A stretch of DNA of 64,000 nt, taken from the NCBI RefSeq assembly GCF_003605755.1, contig NZ_RAHJ01000020.1:20285-84284 (forward strand). The letters are read 5' to 3'. The position numbers were made by a program, and so were the translations under genes. Of this stretch, positions 36,547 to 46,638 are shown piece after piece. The first letter of the stretch is position 1. Every line of letters begins with the position of its first letter. The notes beneath the pieces were generated by a model. The model was not told the DNA's origin, ran no database searches, and saw nothing but the letters and a program-made list of their open reading frames with translations. Source of the stretch: Tsuneonella suprasediminis (GTDB taxonomy: Bacteria; Pseudomonadota; Alphaproteobacteria; Sphingomonadales; Sphingomonadaceae).

Positions 36547-39500
36547 TCAGGCAACCAGACGCAAGCGAGCAGGCCCCCGCTGCGTGGTCAGCGAAACGTT
36601 GCTGAGCCCATCGATCGCGGCAAGACGCTCTGCCAGTTCGCCGTCCAGCTGATAGCTCCAGCCAAGCCGCACGACAGGTTCCCGCCCCTCGCCGGTTTTC
36701 AGGCGAACGCACACCTCCCCTCTCCCCTCGGGGCCGGGAGCAAGTTCCATCTTTAATGCGTCAACCGCATTCACATCGAACAGATCAAGGGAGAGACGCA
36801 TACGCGCCCCGGCCTTCACGTCTTTCAGCGGACGTCCGCTGCGCACAGTGATCCGCGGCGGTTCATCCGGGCTGGGGGAATCGAGTTCGACATTGAGCAA
36901 CACACAGGTGCCGTCTTCCGCCCATTTCTGAAAGCTGGCCACCAGCCCTTCTTCAAAGCAGGCGGCAGAGAATTGTCCGGTTGCATCGGAGAAATCCGCC
37001 CGGACGAAATCCTTGCCCTTGCGAGTGCGCCCTTTGTTCACCTTCTCGACCATCACAGCCATAACGGCTTGTGCCCGGCCACCCCCAGGCGCCCCGCCGT
37101 CCATCAATGACGCGTAACTGCGTGCGCCGTTGGCCGATGCAATCTCGCGGAACTGCTGCACCGGGTGTGCGGAGAAGAAGAAACCAAACACCTCCCGCTC
37201 TTTCGCCATCCGATCGGCACGAGGCCATTCTTCGACTTCGGCAAGCCGCAGGCTGTCGGCATTGTGATCGTCCCCGCCGAACAGGCCCTGCTGGCCACTG
37301 GTGCGCTCCCGCGCGGCAGCATCGGCCACCGCCATCAGCATTTCCGCGTTGTCATGCACTTTGGCGCGGTTGGGTTCGAGGTGATCCAGCGCCCCGGCAC
37401 ACGCAAGCGCCTCCAGCTGGCGGCGGTTCATCGAACCCGGCGGAATGCGTTCGAACAGTTGCTGAAGACTTTCGTACCAGCCATGCGCTTCGCGTTCTGC
37501 AACGATGGTTTCCATCGCCTTTTCACCGACATTGCGGATACCGGCCAGCGCATAGCGCACGGCATAGCCATCGTCGGTCCGTTCGACAGTGAATTCCGCT
37601 TCGGATCGGTTGATATCCGGTGCCTCTACCGCAATCCCTTGCCTGCGGGCATCGTCCACGAAAATCGCCAGCTTTTCCGACTGGTGCATATCGAAGCACA
37701 TCGATGCCGCGAAGAATTCTTCCGGGTAATGCGCTTTCAGCCACGCTGTCTGATACGCCAGCAGGGCATAAGCGGCAGCGTGCGATTTATTGAAGCCGTA
37801 TCCTGCGAACTTGTCGATCAAATCGAATAGTTCGTTCGCCTTTTTTGCATCGATATTCGACACTTCGGCGCAGCCTTTGATGAAACGCTCGCGCTGGGCG
37901 TCCATCTCTTCCTGCTTCTTCTTACCCATCGCGCGGCGCAGCAAGTCTGCATCGCCCAGCGAGTATCCCGCGAGGATCTGCGCGGCCTGCATCACCTGTT
38001 CCTGATACACGAAAATCCCATAGGTTTCCGCCAGGATGCTTTCGAGTTTCGGGTGCGGATATTCGATGGGCACTTCGCCCGCCTTACGTTTCCCGAAAAG
38101 GGGAATGTTGTCCATCGGCCCCGGCCGATAGAGCGATACGAGCGCGATGATGTCTTCGAACTTGGTTGGCTTCACCGCAGTCAGCGTCCGCCGCATCCCT
38201 TCGGATTCCAGCTGGAACACACCGACGGTATTACCGACCTTGAGCAATTCGAACACACCGGGATCGTCGATCGGCAGCATCGACAGATCGATCTGGATGT
38301 TCCGCTTCTCCAGCAGTTGCACCGCCTTCTTGAGCACCGACAGCGTTTTCAGGCCGAGAAAGTCGAACTTCACCAGCCCTGACCCTTCGACATATTTCAT
38401 GTCGAACTGAGTCACCGGCATATCTGAACGCGGATCGCGATAGAGCGGCACGAGCTGATTCAGCGGACGATCGCCGATCACCACCCCCGCCGCGTGTGTG
38501 GAACTGTTACGCGGCAACCCCTCCATTTGCATGGCAAGGTCGATCAGGCGCTTAACCTCTTCCTCGCTATCGTATTCGCGCTTGAACTCGCTCACCCCGT
38601 TCAGCGCGCGCGGCAAAGTCCACGGTTCCGACGGGTGGTTGGGCACCATCTTGCACAACCGGTCAACATGGCCGTAGCTCATTTGCAGGATGCGGCCCGT
38701 ATCGCGCAGCACGGCGCGCGCTTTCATCTTACCGAACGTGATGATCTGCGCGACGTGATCGTGGCCATATTTCTTCTGGACATAGCGGATCACTTCGCCG
38801 CGGCGGGTTTCGCAGAAGTCGATATCGAAGTCGGGCATCGACACGCGTTCCGGGTTGAGAAAGCGTTCGAACAGCAGGCCCAGTCGGATCGGATCGAGAT
38901 CGGTAATCGTGAGCGCCCACGCAACGAGGCTGCCCGCCCCCGAACCGCGCCCCGGCCCCACGGGGATATCCTGTTCTTTCGCCCATTTGATAAAATCGGC
39001 AACGATCAGGAAATAGCCGGGAAAACCCATCCCGACGATGATGTCGATTTCAAATTCGAGGCGCCGTTTATACTCGCGAACCTCGTCCCACACGCCCGCA
39101 TCGTGCAACAGCGGAAAATCTGCCTCAACCGTTTCCAGATCGTTGCCAGGACGGCAGAGTGCATTCGCCAGCTCTGTGTGGAGCGTGTCGGAGTAATAAG
39201 GCTTCAGCCGTTCGACGAGGCCTTTGCGCGAATCCTCGCTCAGCATCCGCGCCTCGCCTTCCAGGTCGCCAGCGAGACTTGGCAGGATCGGTGCGCGCTT
39301 GGGCGGGATCGCCGCGCAACGTTGCGCCAGCACCAATGTATTTGCCAGCGCCTCTGGAAGATCGGCGAACAGATCCTCCATCATCGTGGCGGATTTCACA
39401 TACGCTTCGGGGTTGGAGCGCGGCCGTTCGGACGCATCGATATGGGTCGAATTAGCGATACAGAGCATCGCATCATGCGCGGCATGGAAATGCGGATCAG

Positions 39501-40113
39501 CGAAATTGGCCGGATTGGTCGCCACCAACGGCAGATCGCGCGCATAAGCGAGTGCGACGAGGGCGTCCTCTGCCTTATCGCAAATGCTGCTGCAATGCCG
39601 CGCCAGTTCAACATACAGCCGCCCCGGAAAGAGGAGCATCAGCCGTTCGGCCAACGCATCGCCATCATCGGTGCGTCCATCTGCGAACAGACGGGTCAGC
39701 CCGCCTTCTGCCGCTCCGGTCAGAGCGATCAGGCCATCGGTCCGCCCTTCGAGATCGGATAGCTGTACATGAGCGGCCAGTTCCAATGGACGTTCGAGGT
39801 GCGCCTTGCTGATCAAGGCACACAGATTGTCATAACCGGCTTCGTCCTGAGCATAGAGCGGCAGGTAATCGACTGTTTCGCTGCCATCGCCGCGCCCGAC
39901 GCCGAGCAAGGTTCCGACAACCGGCTGAACGCCCATATCGATACAGGCATCGGCAAATGCGACCGATCCATAGAGGCCGTTCCGGTCGCAGATCGCGATG
40001 GCCGGGAACCCGCGATCCTTCGCCAGACGGGCGATCGCCTTGGGATCGATAGCCCCTTCGAGCATCGAGTAGCTGGAGAGGACACGCAGCGGTACAAATG
40101 GAGCAAAGGCCAT
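36547..40113 (-). CDS. dnaE: DNA polymerase III subunit alpha
   Basis: Replicative polymerase, 1188 aa. The N-terminal PHP domain (PFVPLRVLSSYSMLEGAI) has lost the HxH metal pair. The palm carries GRGSGAGSLVAWAL and PDFDIDFCETRRGEVIRY with catalytic Asp residues. GVFQLESEGMR, LVSLYRPGPM and NKSHAAAYALLAYQTAWLK are typical of DnaE1. An OB-fold and tau-binding C-terminal region follow. It lies in the order lolC-lolD-gpx-dnaE, common in sphingomonads, and ends 104 bp before the acyl-CoA ligase start. Confidence 0.97.
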   Translation of the reverse strand: MAFAPFVPLRVLSSYSMLEGAIDPKAIARLAKDRGFPAIAICDRNGLYGSVAFADACIDMGVQPVVGTLLGVGRGDGSETVDYLPLYAQDEAGYDNLCALISKAHLERPLELAAHVQLSDLEGRTDGLIALTGAAEGGLTRLFADGRTDDGDALAERLMLLFPGRLYVELARHCSSICDKAEDALVALAYARDLPLVATNPANFADPHFHAAHDAMLCIANSTHIDASERPRSNPEAYVKSATMMEDLFADLPEALANTLVLAQRCAAIPPKRAPILPSLAGDLEGEARMLSEDSRKGLVERLKPYYSDTLHTELANALCRPGNDLETVEADFPLLHDAGVWDEVREYKRRLEFEIDIIVGMGFPGYFLIVADFIKWAKEQDIPVGPGRGSGAGSLVAWALTITDLDPIRLGLLFERFLNPERVSMPDFDIDFCETRRGEVIRYVQKKYGHDHVAQIITFGKMKARAVLRDTGRILQMSYGHVDRLCKMVPNHPSEPWTLPRALNGVSEFKREYDSEEEVKRLIDLAMQMEGLPRNSSTHAAGVVIGDRPLNQLVPLYRDPRSDMPVTQFDMKYVEGSGLVKFDFLGLKTLSVLKKAVQLLEKRNIQIDLSMLPIDDPGVFELLKVGNTVGVFQLESEGMRRTLTAVKPTKFEDIIALVSLYRPGPMDNIPLFGKRKAGEVPIEYPHPKLESILAETYGIFVYQEQVMQAAQILAGYSLGDADLLRRAMGKKKQEEMDAQRERFIKGCAEVSNIDAKKANELFDLIDKFAGYGFNKSHAAAYALLAYQTAWLKAHYPEEFFAASMCFDMHQSEKLAIFVDDARRQGIAVEAPDINRSEAEFTVERTDDGYAVRYALAGIRNVGEKAMETIVAEREAHGWYESLQQLFERIPPGSMNRRQLEALACAGALDHLEPNRAKVHDNAEMLMAVADAAARERTSGQQGLFGGDDHNADSLRLAEVEEWPRADRMAKEREVFGFFFSAHPVQQFREIASANGARSYASLMDGGAPGGGRAQAVMAVMVEKVNKGRTRKGKDFVRADFSDATGQFSAACFEEGLVASFQKWAEDGTCVLLNVELDSPSPDEPPRITVRSGRPLKDVKAGARMRLSLDLFDVNAVDALKMELAPGPEGRGEVCVRLKTGEGREPVVRLGWSYQLDGELAERLAAIDGLSNVSLTTQRGPARLRLVA

Positions 40114-40184
40114 TTTCGCAGATTAGGAATTTCAGCCTGATTCGCTAGGGTTCGGCAGCGGAGAATTCTCCACAGCCTGTGCAT

Positions 40185-40664
40185 TCACAGCAGCGCTTCG
40201 ATATCCTTCTCGATACTTTCCGGCTTATCGTTGGGCGCATAACGCCGCACGACCTTGCCATCGCGACCAATCAGGAACTTGGTGAAATTCCATTTCACTG
40301 CCTTGGTCCCCAACACGCCGGGCGCTTCCGCCTTGAGCCAGTCGTAAAGCGGGATGGCATCGTCACCGTTGACGTCCACCTTCTTCATCAAGGGGAAGCT
40401 GACATCATAGGTCAGCTTACAGAAACTGGCGATTTCTTCGGCATTGCCCGGTTCCTGATGCCCGAACTGATTGCAGGGAAAGCCGATCACTTCGAACCCA
40501 CGATCCGCAAATTTGCGCTGCAATGCCTCCAGCCCCTCGTACTGAGGGGTAAAGCCGCACTTGCTGGCGACATTGACGATCAGCAGGACTTTGCCTGCCT
40601 TGGCCGACAGATCGAGCGGCGAACCATCGGGCAATTCGACAGTGAAATCGGCAATCGTGGTCAT
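40185..40664 (-). CDS. Glutathione peroxidase-family protein
   Basis: 159-aa thiol peroxidase. The peroxidatic Cys is in VNVASKCGFTPQYEGL, followed by GFPCNQFGHQEPG and WNFTKFLIGRDGKVV, giving the Cys/Gln/Trp site; the resolving-type Cys in FCKLTYDV suggests thioredoxin dependence. It lies between lolD and dnaE on the same strand. gshB is also in the window, but most bacterial members use thioredoxin rather than glutathione. Confidence 0.93.
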   Translation of the reverse strand: MTTIADFTVELPDGSPLDLSAKAGKVLLIVNVASKCGFTPQYEGLEALQRKFADRGFEVIGFPCNQFGHQEPGNAEEIASFCKLTYDVSFPLMKKVDVNGDDAIPLYDWLKAEAPGVLGTKAVKWNFTKFLIGRDGKVVRRYAPNDKPESIEKDIEALL

Positions 40665-40717
40665 CGCTCGCTCTCCAATCTTGTGAAGTATCGTGATCGG
40701 CGCAGCGTATCACGCCT

Positions 40718-41398
40718 TCACGCCAGTATGCCATCCTTCAGGCGCACGACCCGGTCCATGCGCGCTGCAAGCCGTTCGTTATGCGTGGCGACCAGCGCAG
40801 AGCTGCCCTCCCCACGAACGAGGTCCAGAAACTCGGCCAGAACTTTGTCCGATGTCGCTTCGTCCAGATTGCCGGTCGGTTCGTCCGCCAGCACGAGATG
40901 GGGGCGATTGGCCAGTGCGCGGCCCACAGCAACGCGCTGCTGCTCGCCGCCGGAAAGCTGGCTTGGCCGGTGCTCAAGCCGGTGCTCCAAACCCAACCCG
41001 CCGAGGATTTCCGCCGCACGCTCTTCCGCCTCAACGCGGTCTCTCCCCGCGACCAGTTGCGGAATCACGACATTTTCCAGCGCCGTGAAATCGGGCAGCA
41101 GGTGGTGGAACTGATACACAAAGCCGAGATGTTCGCGGCGCAGCTTGGTGCGTCCATCGGTCGGCAGCGTGCTGGCATCCACCCCGGCGATCTCGATCTT
41201 GCCGCCAAAGCCGCCTTCCAGCAGGCCGACCGCCTGCAACATGGTCGATTTGCCGGAGCCGGACGGGCCGAGCAGCGCGACAATCTCACCCGGTGCGATT
41301 GTCAGGTTTACGCCGCGCAGAACGTCGATCTTCACCCCGCCCTGTTCGAAAGTGCGGGTGAGATCGGTAAGACGGACAACGGGTTGATCGTTATTCAT
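40718..41398 (-). CDS. lolD: Lipoprotein-releasing ABC transporter ATP-binding protein
   Basis: ATPase of the LolCDE complex, which extracts outer-membrane lipoproteins from the inner membrane. It is 226 aa: Walker [11 protein letters not shown]-loop [16 protein letters not shown], signature [15 protein letters not shown], Walker [13 protein letters not shown] and switch His in VATHNERLA. The HHLLPDF block is specific to LolD among MacB-type ATPases. The ATG overlaps the lolC stop by 8 nt. Confidence 0.95.
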   Translation of the reverse strand: MNNDQPVVRLTDLTRTFEQGGVKIDVLRGVNLTIAPGEIVALLGPSGSGKSTMLQAVGLLEGGFGGKIEIAGVDASTLPTDGRTKLRREHLGFVYQFHHLLPDFTALENVVIPQLVAGRDRVEAEERAAEILGGLGLEHRLEHRPSQLSGGEQQRVAVGRALANRPHLVLADEPTGNLDEATSDKVLAEFLDLVRGEGSSALVATHNERLAARMDRVVRLKDGILA

Positions 41399-42632
41399 AG
41401 CGCAGCACCTGCACCGGATCGGTACTTGCAGCCTTGAAGGCCGGATAAAGCGTAGCGAGGAAACTGAGCGTCAGCGCCAGCAGGCAGATCGCCACAATTT
41501 CCACCGGATTGGGCCGCGACGGCAGTGTCGAAAGGAAGCGGACCGACGGATCCCACAGGTTTTGCCCTGTCACATACTGGATCGCATCGACGATCCCCTG
41601 ACGGAAGAACAGCACGATAAACCCGAGTGCCAGGCCCGCCCCGGTGCCAACCGCCCCGACAGTGAAGCCAGTGGTGACGAATATCTTGAGCAGACTGCGC
41701 CGCGTGGCCCCCATCGTTCGCATGATCGCGATGTCGCGCGTCTTTGCACGCACCAGCATCACCAGACTCGACAGGATATTGAACGCAGCGACCACGACGA
41801 TGATCGACAGTGCGAAGAACATCGCCACGCGTTCGACCTCCAGCGCCTGAAACAGCGACGCATTGATCTGTTTCCACGTCGACACCACTGCGCGCCCGGC
41901 CAGCGCCTGCTTCACCGGCGCGAGGATCTCGCCCACGTTGTCCGCATTGGTCGTCTTGACCTCTATCATGCCAATGGTGTCGCCCATCAGAAGGAGTGTC
42001 TGGGCATCGGGGATCGGCATCACGACAAATGAATTGTCGTAATCATACACACCGACTTCAAAGATAGCGGAGACTGTATAGCCGATCTGGCGCGGCATCG
42101 TCCCGAACGGAGTCGAACGGCCCGCCGGATTGATGATCGTGATCGTATCGCCAACCCGCACACCGAGGTTTTCCGCCAGTCGCGAACCGATCGCCACATT
42201 GGAAGAATCGGACTTCAGATCAGCGATGTTGCCCGCCACGACATCGGGGCGCAGACGGTTGATATCGTCCTGTGTGTTCCCACGAACCTGCACGCCTTCC
42301 ACCCGGCCGTTGAACGTCACCAGCAACGGCTGTTCGATCAGCGGGCTGGCGCGAACGACACCGGGGGTGGCGCGCACTTGCTTGAGCACGCCCTGCCAGT
42401 CGTCGAGCCGCCCGCCATATGCCTGCACAATGGCGTGGCCATTCAGGCCGACAATTTTGTCGAGCAATTCGGCGCGAAAACCGTTCATCACGCTCATCAC
42501 GATCACCAGCATGGCGACCGACAACATGACCACGCCCACGCTGATCCCAGCGACGAGCGCGATGAAGCCCTCGCCCTTGCCCGGCATCATATAACGTTTG
42601 GCGATGGTCCATTCGAAGGGAGAAAGCAGCAA
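41391..42632 (-). CDS. lolC: Lipoprotein-releasing ABC transporter permease (LolC/LolE)
   Basis: About 413-aa permease with four membrane helices and a large periplasmic domain (MacB/FtsX type). The helix 1 region is [21 protein letters not shown]; the C-terminal membrane block includes [20 protein letters not shown] place the start at the TTG at 42632, giving [14 protein letters not shown], because LolC/E proteins usually begin in this way; the next ATG (YMMPGK) would cut into the conserved start. A long upstream extension of the frame is spurious. One fused-type permease probably serves both the C and E roles. Confidence 0.9.
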   Translation of the reverse strand: MLLSPFEWTIAKRYMMPGKGEGFIALVAGISVGVVMLSVAMLVIVMSVMNGFRAELLDKIVGLNGHAIVQAYGGRLDDWQGVLKQVRATPGVVRASPLIEQPLLVTFNGRVEGVQVRGNTQDDINRLRPDVVAGNIADLKSDSSNVAIGSRLAENLGVRVGDTITIINPAGRSTPFGTMPRQIGYTVSAIFEVGVYDYDNSFVVMPIPDAQTLLLMGDTIGMIEVKTTNADNVGEILAPVKQALAGRAVVSTWKQINASLFQALEVERVAMFFALSIIVVVAAFNILSSLVMLVRAKTRDIAIMRTMGATRRSLLKIFVTTGFTVGAVGTGAGLALGFIVLFFRQGIVDAIQYVTGQNLWDPSVRFLSTLPSRPNPVEIVAICLLALTLSFLATLYPAFKAASTDPVQVLRYE

Positions 42633-42802
42633 TGTCAGCTCATCTTTTCCGGTTATTGGCTGGATCGCTGCGGCGTGTAGGGTGCGCGGCAAGGCGGCGC
42701 AATGCGAAAAGCATGTGACGTAGCGCGCACTGCCCTTGTAATCGCGGCGTAACATCGCCATTGAGCGCCGCATACACGCCGCCCCGCCGAGGCTTGCCGG
42801 AT

Positions 42803-44275
42803 ATGATGCCCATACACCCCTTCGAAGATTCCAACGGGGACACACTGCATGAAGAATGCGGTGTGTTCGGTGCCATTGGCGCACCCGATGCCTCCACTGT
42901 AACCGCTCTGGGCCTCCACGCCTTGCAGCATCGTGGACAGGAGGCGGCAGGCATCTGTTCTTTCGATGGCGCCGAATTCTATTCGCGCCGCGGGCTGGGC
43001 CATGTGGCGGAGAATTTCTCCACACAGGAAGCGCTGGCCGAACTGCCCGGCACGATGGCGGCGGGCCATGTCCGCTATTCCACCACCGGTGGATCGGGTC
43101 TTCGGAACGTGCAGCCACTCTATGCCGAACTGGCGGCGGGTGGATTCGCCGTGGCGCACAACGGCAATTTCTCCAACGCGCAGACTTTGCGTGACGAACT
43201 GGTGGCCAAAGGGGCGATTTTCCACTCGACCTCCGATACCGAAGTCATCATCCACCTCGTCGCAACCAGTCGTTATCCGACCACTATCGACCGCCTGATC
43301 GATGCCCTGCGTCTGGTCGAAGGGGCCTATGCACTGATCGTGCTGACCCCCGAAGGACTGATCGCCTGCCGCGATCCGCTGGGCATCCGCCCGTTGCAGA
43401 TGGGCAAGCTGGGCGATTCGACGGTATTTGCTTCGGAAACGGTCGCGTTTGACGTAATCGGCGCGGAATTCGTGCGGCAGGTTCAGCCGGGCGAGATTGT
43501 GCGGGTCGATTTCGACGGCAACATCGATTCGCTGCACCCGTTCGGCAATCGCAAGGCCCGGCCCTGCATCTTCGAACACGTCTATTTCAGCCGCCCTGAC
43601 TCGATATTCGACGGCCGCAGCGTCTATGCCGCGCGCAAGGCGATTGGGGAGCAGCTGGCAATTGAAAGCCCCGTGGATGCCGATCTGGTCGTCCCTGTGC
43701 CGGACAGCGGCGTGCCCGCCGCCATCGGCTATGCCCAGCAATCGGGTGTGCCATTCGAACTGGGCATTATCCGCAGCCACTATGTCGGCCGCACATTCAT
43801 CCAGCCCAGCGACAGCGCGCGCCATTCAGGTGTGAAGCGCAAGCACAACGCCAATCGCCATCTGGTGGAAGGCAAGCGGATCGTGCTGATCGACGATTCG
43901 ATCGTCCGCGGCACCACCAGCCTCAAAATCGTCGAGATGATGCGCGAAGCCGGGGCCAAGGAAGTGCATTTCCGCGTCGCCAGCCCACCCACCGCGCATA
44001 GCTGTTTCTATGGCGTCGATACGCCTGAACGGTCCAAACTGCTGGCCGCGCGAATGGAAATCGAACCGATGCGCGAATTTATCAAGGCCGACAGTCTGGC
44101 ATTCGTGTCTATCGACGGCCTTTATCGCGCAGTCGGCGGAGCGACCCGCGATGGCAAGTGCCCGCAATTCTGCGATGCCTGCTTCACCGGCGATTACCCA
44201 ACTTCGCTGACCGACCTCGAAAAGCGCACATCGCAAGAGGCGCAGCTTTCTTTCCCCGTTCACAAGGTTGCCTGA
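42803..44275 (+). CDS. purF: Amidophosphoribosyltransferase
   Basis: First committed enzyme of purine synthesis; transfers glutamine amide nitrogen to PRPP. It is 490 aa. The N-terminal glutamine amidotransferase has the catalytic Cys in EECGVFGAIGAP after a short propeptide, plus HVRYSTTGGSG and AHNGNFSNA. The phosphoribosyltransferase domain has VPVPDSGVPAAIGYA and RIVLIDDSIVRGTTS, the PRPP loop. Start ATG at 42803 or 42806. The stop overlaps the SDR start (TGATG). It is divergent from lolC. Confidence 0.96.
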   Translation: MMPIHPFEDSNGDTLHEECGVFGAIGAPDASTVTALGLHALQHRGQEAAGICSFDGAEFYSRRGLGHVAENFSTQEALAELPGTMAAGHVRYSTTGGSGLRNVQPLYAELAAGGFAVAHNGNFSNAQTLRDELVAKGAIFHSTSDTEVIIHLVATSRYPTTIDRLIDALRLVEGAYALIVLTPEGLIACRDPLGIRPLQMGKLGDSTVFASETVAFDVIGAEFVRQVQPGEIVRVDFDGNIDSLHPFGNRKARPCIFEHVYFSRPDSIFDGRSVYAARKAIGEQLAIESPVDADLVVPVPDSGVPAAIGYAQQSGVPFELGIIRSHYVGRTFIQPSDSARHSGVKRKHNANRHLVEGKRIVLIDDSIVRGTTSLKIVEMMREAGAKEVHFRVASPPTAHSCFYGVDTPERSKLLAARMEIEPMREFIKADSLAFVSIDGLYRAVGGATRDGKCPQFCDACFTGDYPTSLTDLEKRTSQEAQLSFPVHKVA

Positions 44276-44985
44276 TGTCTGAAAACAAGCCGCTCGACGG
44301 GCGCATCGCGCTCGTAACCGGTGCGAGCAAGGGTATTGGTGCTGCAACCGCCGTTGCGCTGGCCGATGCCGGGGCGCACGTGGTGCTCACTGCCCGCGAC
44401 GTGAAGTCGCTCGAACAGGTCGAGGATACGATTCACGAACGCGGCGGATCGGCCACGATTGCACCGCTGGACCTCAGCGAATCCGATGGCATCCCCCGCC
44501 TCGCCGCCGCGCTGGCGCAGCGGTGGGACAAGCTCGACATCATGGTTATCAACGCCGCTTATCTGCCGGTGTTGACGCCTGTTACCCAGATCGATCCCAA
44601 GCAGTTCAGTCAGGCACTCACAGTGAACGTGCTGGCGACACAGGCGCTGATCGCGGCATTCGATCCTCTGCTGAAGCGCGCCGACCATGCACGGGTGATT
44701 GGTCTGACCAGTTCGGTCGGCGCCACGCCGCGCGCATATTGGTCCGCCTATGGCGCGACCAAGGCCGCGTTCGACAACCTGCTGGAAACTTACGCTTCGG
44801 AAGTGGAGAAGCTGGGCGATATTCGCGTGGCGATCCTCGATCCGGGGGCAACCCGCACGCAGATGCGCGCCCGCGCCTATCCGGGCGAAGATCCGGCAAC
44901 GGTGAAGCCGCCGGAAGACGTTGCCGCGCGCATAGTCGCGCTGGTGCAGGAAGACTTTCCCACCGCACATCGCGAGCGCGTTTAA
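44275..44985 (+). CDS. Short-chain dehydrogenase/reductase
   Basis: 236-aa NAD(P)-dependent oxidoreductase of the classical SDR type. It has TGASKGIGAA (cofactor loop), MVINAAYLPV (NNAG variant), the catalytic Ser in LTSSVGA and YGATK. Substrate unknown. It is translationally coupled to purF; SDR genes follow purF in many sphingomonads, so the pairing looks conserved without an obvious metabolic reason. Confidence 0.88.
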   Translation: MSENKPLDGRIALVTGASKGIGAATAVALADAGAHVVLTARDVKSLEQVEDTIHERGGSATIAPLDLSESDGIPRLAAALAQRWDKLDIMVINAAYLPVLTPVTQIDPKQFSQALTVNVLATQALIAAFDPLLKRADHARVIGLTSSVGATPRAYWSAYGATKAAFDNLLETYASEVEKLGDIRVAILDPGATRTQMRARAYPGEDPATVKPPEDVAARIVALVQEDFPTAHRERV

Positions 44986-45105
44986 ATTCTGGTAACTACA
45001 CCCGATAACCCGGCGTAAATCATCCCCTTGCACGATATTCCTCACGCGTCGCGAGGTGTGCCGCACAAGCGCACCTCGGGATATTACACTGGGGATTTGG
45101 CAACG

Positions 45106-45453
45106 ATGGTTACCAACGAAGACCGTTATTCGTCCGCCGCGCAGGAAGATCGCTGCGCGCCGCGCACCCGGATCACCATTCCCGCACAACTGCGGATCTC
45201 AGGCGGTCGACCGTTTCAGACCGTAGTCCACGATCTGTCGCTGGGCGGTTTTTCCGCCGCTGCGATCAACCGCCTGCATCCCGGCCAGCGCTGCTGGCTG
45301 ACGCTGCCTGGCCTCGAAGCGCTCCAGTCACAAGTCGTCTGGTGGGACAACTCGATTGTCGGATGCGCTTTCGACGACCTGCTCAGCCCTATCGTCCACG
45401 ATAACATCCTCGCCCGATTTTCGGGCGGAGGCGTGTTCCGCACGACTGCCTGA
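45106..45453 (+). CDS. PilZ domain protein
   Basis: 115-aa single PilZ domain, probable cyclic-di-GMP sensor. The N-terminal motif RCAPRTRI replaces the strict RxxxR (R and R at spacing four), and VHDLSLGGFSAAAI is the D-x-S-x-x-G motif. The ATG at 45106 has GGGG about 12 bases upstream, within a sequence (GGATTTGGCA) also found before the PilZ gene at 31054. It lies 6 bp from the convergent serine-hydrolase gene. Confidence 0.8.
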   Translation: MVTNEDRYSSAAQEDRCAPRTRITIPAQLRISGGRPFQTVVHDLSLGGFSAAAINRLHPGQRCWLTLPGLEALQSQVVWWDNSIVGCAFDDLLSPIVHDNILARFSGGGVFRTTA

Positions 45454-45459
45454 CCACTC

Positions 45460-46638
45460 TTATTGAGCGGCAGCTTTCCGTACATCGTCGATCATTTTGA
45501 GGCGCGGTGTTCCATATGTATCGCTGCTGGCGACGGGCCAGTCGGATACGATGGCGACGACCAGCTTCTGTTCCGGCACAATCGTGATCGACTGTCCGAA
45601 AATGCCCCGCGCACCGAACACGTTATCGGGGTAAGTCCACCACTGGTATCCGTAGCCGAACCCCTTCCCCAGATCGACTTGCGCGCTGCCCGCCTTGACG
45701 AACCACCCCTCCGGTTCGCTTGGCTTGCCACCTTCCATGACCCACTGCCCCATCCGCGCATAGTCCGACAGGTGCAAGGAAAGGCAGCAGCCGCCGATAT
45801 TGCTGCCGGTGAGGTCGGTCATCCAGAACAGACCGCCTGCGAAGCCCGCCGGATCGACGATCTTCTTCTTGGCATAGGCTGCCAGCGACTGCCCCGTGGC
45901 AGCGGTGACGATATCGCCCAGCAGGTTCGTTTCCAGTGTCTTGTACACCCACTTACTGCCTGCAGGTGCTTCGCGTGTCAGCTTGCGGGCATAGGTTACG
46001 GCCTGCGATTCGCCGTCCACCGGAGCCACAGTGAGCATTTGCGCCACATCGCTTTCCGGATCGGCGTAGTCTTCGTTCCACTTAACCCCCGATGTCATCG
46101 TAGCGATCTGTTCCACTGTCACGCCATCGTAAGCCGTGCCTTTCAGCGCGGGGAGATACTTCGTCACCGGATCCGACAGACTGCCGATAAATCCATCCTT
46201 GAGCACCGCGCCAAGCAAGCTGGACGTGAAGCTCTTGGCGACGGAGAAGCTGGTCCACCGCCCGTCCGGGCCGAAGCCGAGGCCGTATTTCTCGTACCGG
46301 ACTTTGCCATCTTGCAGCACCATGATTCCGGCGGCGTTCTGGCTGGCGAGATAGGCATCCAGCTTGGCCACCGTTGCCGCATCGAACGGCTTGCCCGCAG
46401 GCAATACGCGGACTTTTGGCGCAGGCGTAGTGTCGAACCCGGCGAAGTAGTCCTCCATATGGGCGAAGCGATAGTCGCGCGTCTTCTGATCCCAGAACAG
46501 CACCTGTTGTTCGCGCACCGGGATCGCCTGAGAGGGTGTCGTCGCGAAGACATCGGGTTTCGCCGCGTCAGTCGTCGTTGCCGTTGTCGCACATGCCGCC
46601 AGCGACAACGCCGCCAGCGAAACCATTATCTTACGCAT
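45460..46638 (-). CDS. Serine hydrolase lipoprotein, class C beta-lactamase family
   Basis: 392 aa with a lipoprotein signal (lipobox LAAC, Cys16). The beta-lactamase/transpeptidase-like domain has FSVAKSFTSSLLG (SxxK), WVYKTLETNLLG near the Tyr-motif position, and GIFGQSITIVPEQKLVV near the C-terminus in place of KTG. Family members are mostly esterases or peptidases, so lactam resistance should not be assumed. The ATG at 46638 overlaps the cfa stop (TGATG); the frame upstream of it belongs to no gene. Confidence 0.85.
   Translation of the reverse strand: MRKIMVSLAALSLAACATTATTTDAAKPDVFATTPSQAIPVREQQVLFWDQKTRDYRFAHMEDYFAGFDTTPAPKVRVLPAGKPFDAATVAKLDAYLASQNAAGIMVLQDGKVRYEKYGLGFGPDGRWTSFSVAKSFTSSLLGAVLKDGFIGSLSDPVTKYLPALKGTAYDGVTVEQIATMTSGVKWNEDYADPESDVAQMLTVAPVDGESQAVTYARKLTREAPAGSKWVYKTLETNLLGDIVTAATGQSLAAYAKKKIVDPAGFAGGLFWMTDLTGSNIGGCCLSLHLSDYARMGQWVMEGGKPSEPEGWFVKAGSAQVDLGKGFGYGYQWWTYPDNVFGARGIFGQSITIVPEQKLVVAIVSDWPVASSDTYGTPRLKMIDDVRKAAAQ

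Noticed and set aside
36443..36712. Extension of the acyl-CoA ligase frame into dnaE
   Set aside because: It has no family homology and overlaps the dnaE end; the ATG at 36442 has a good ribosome site.
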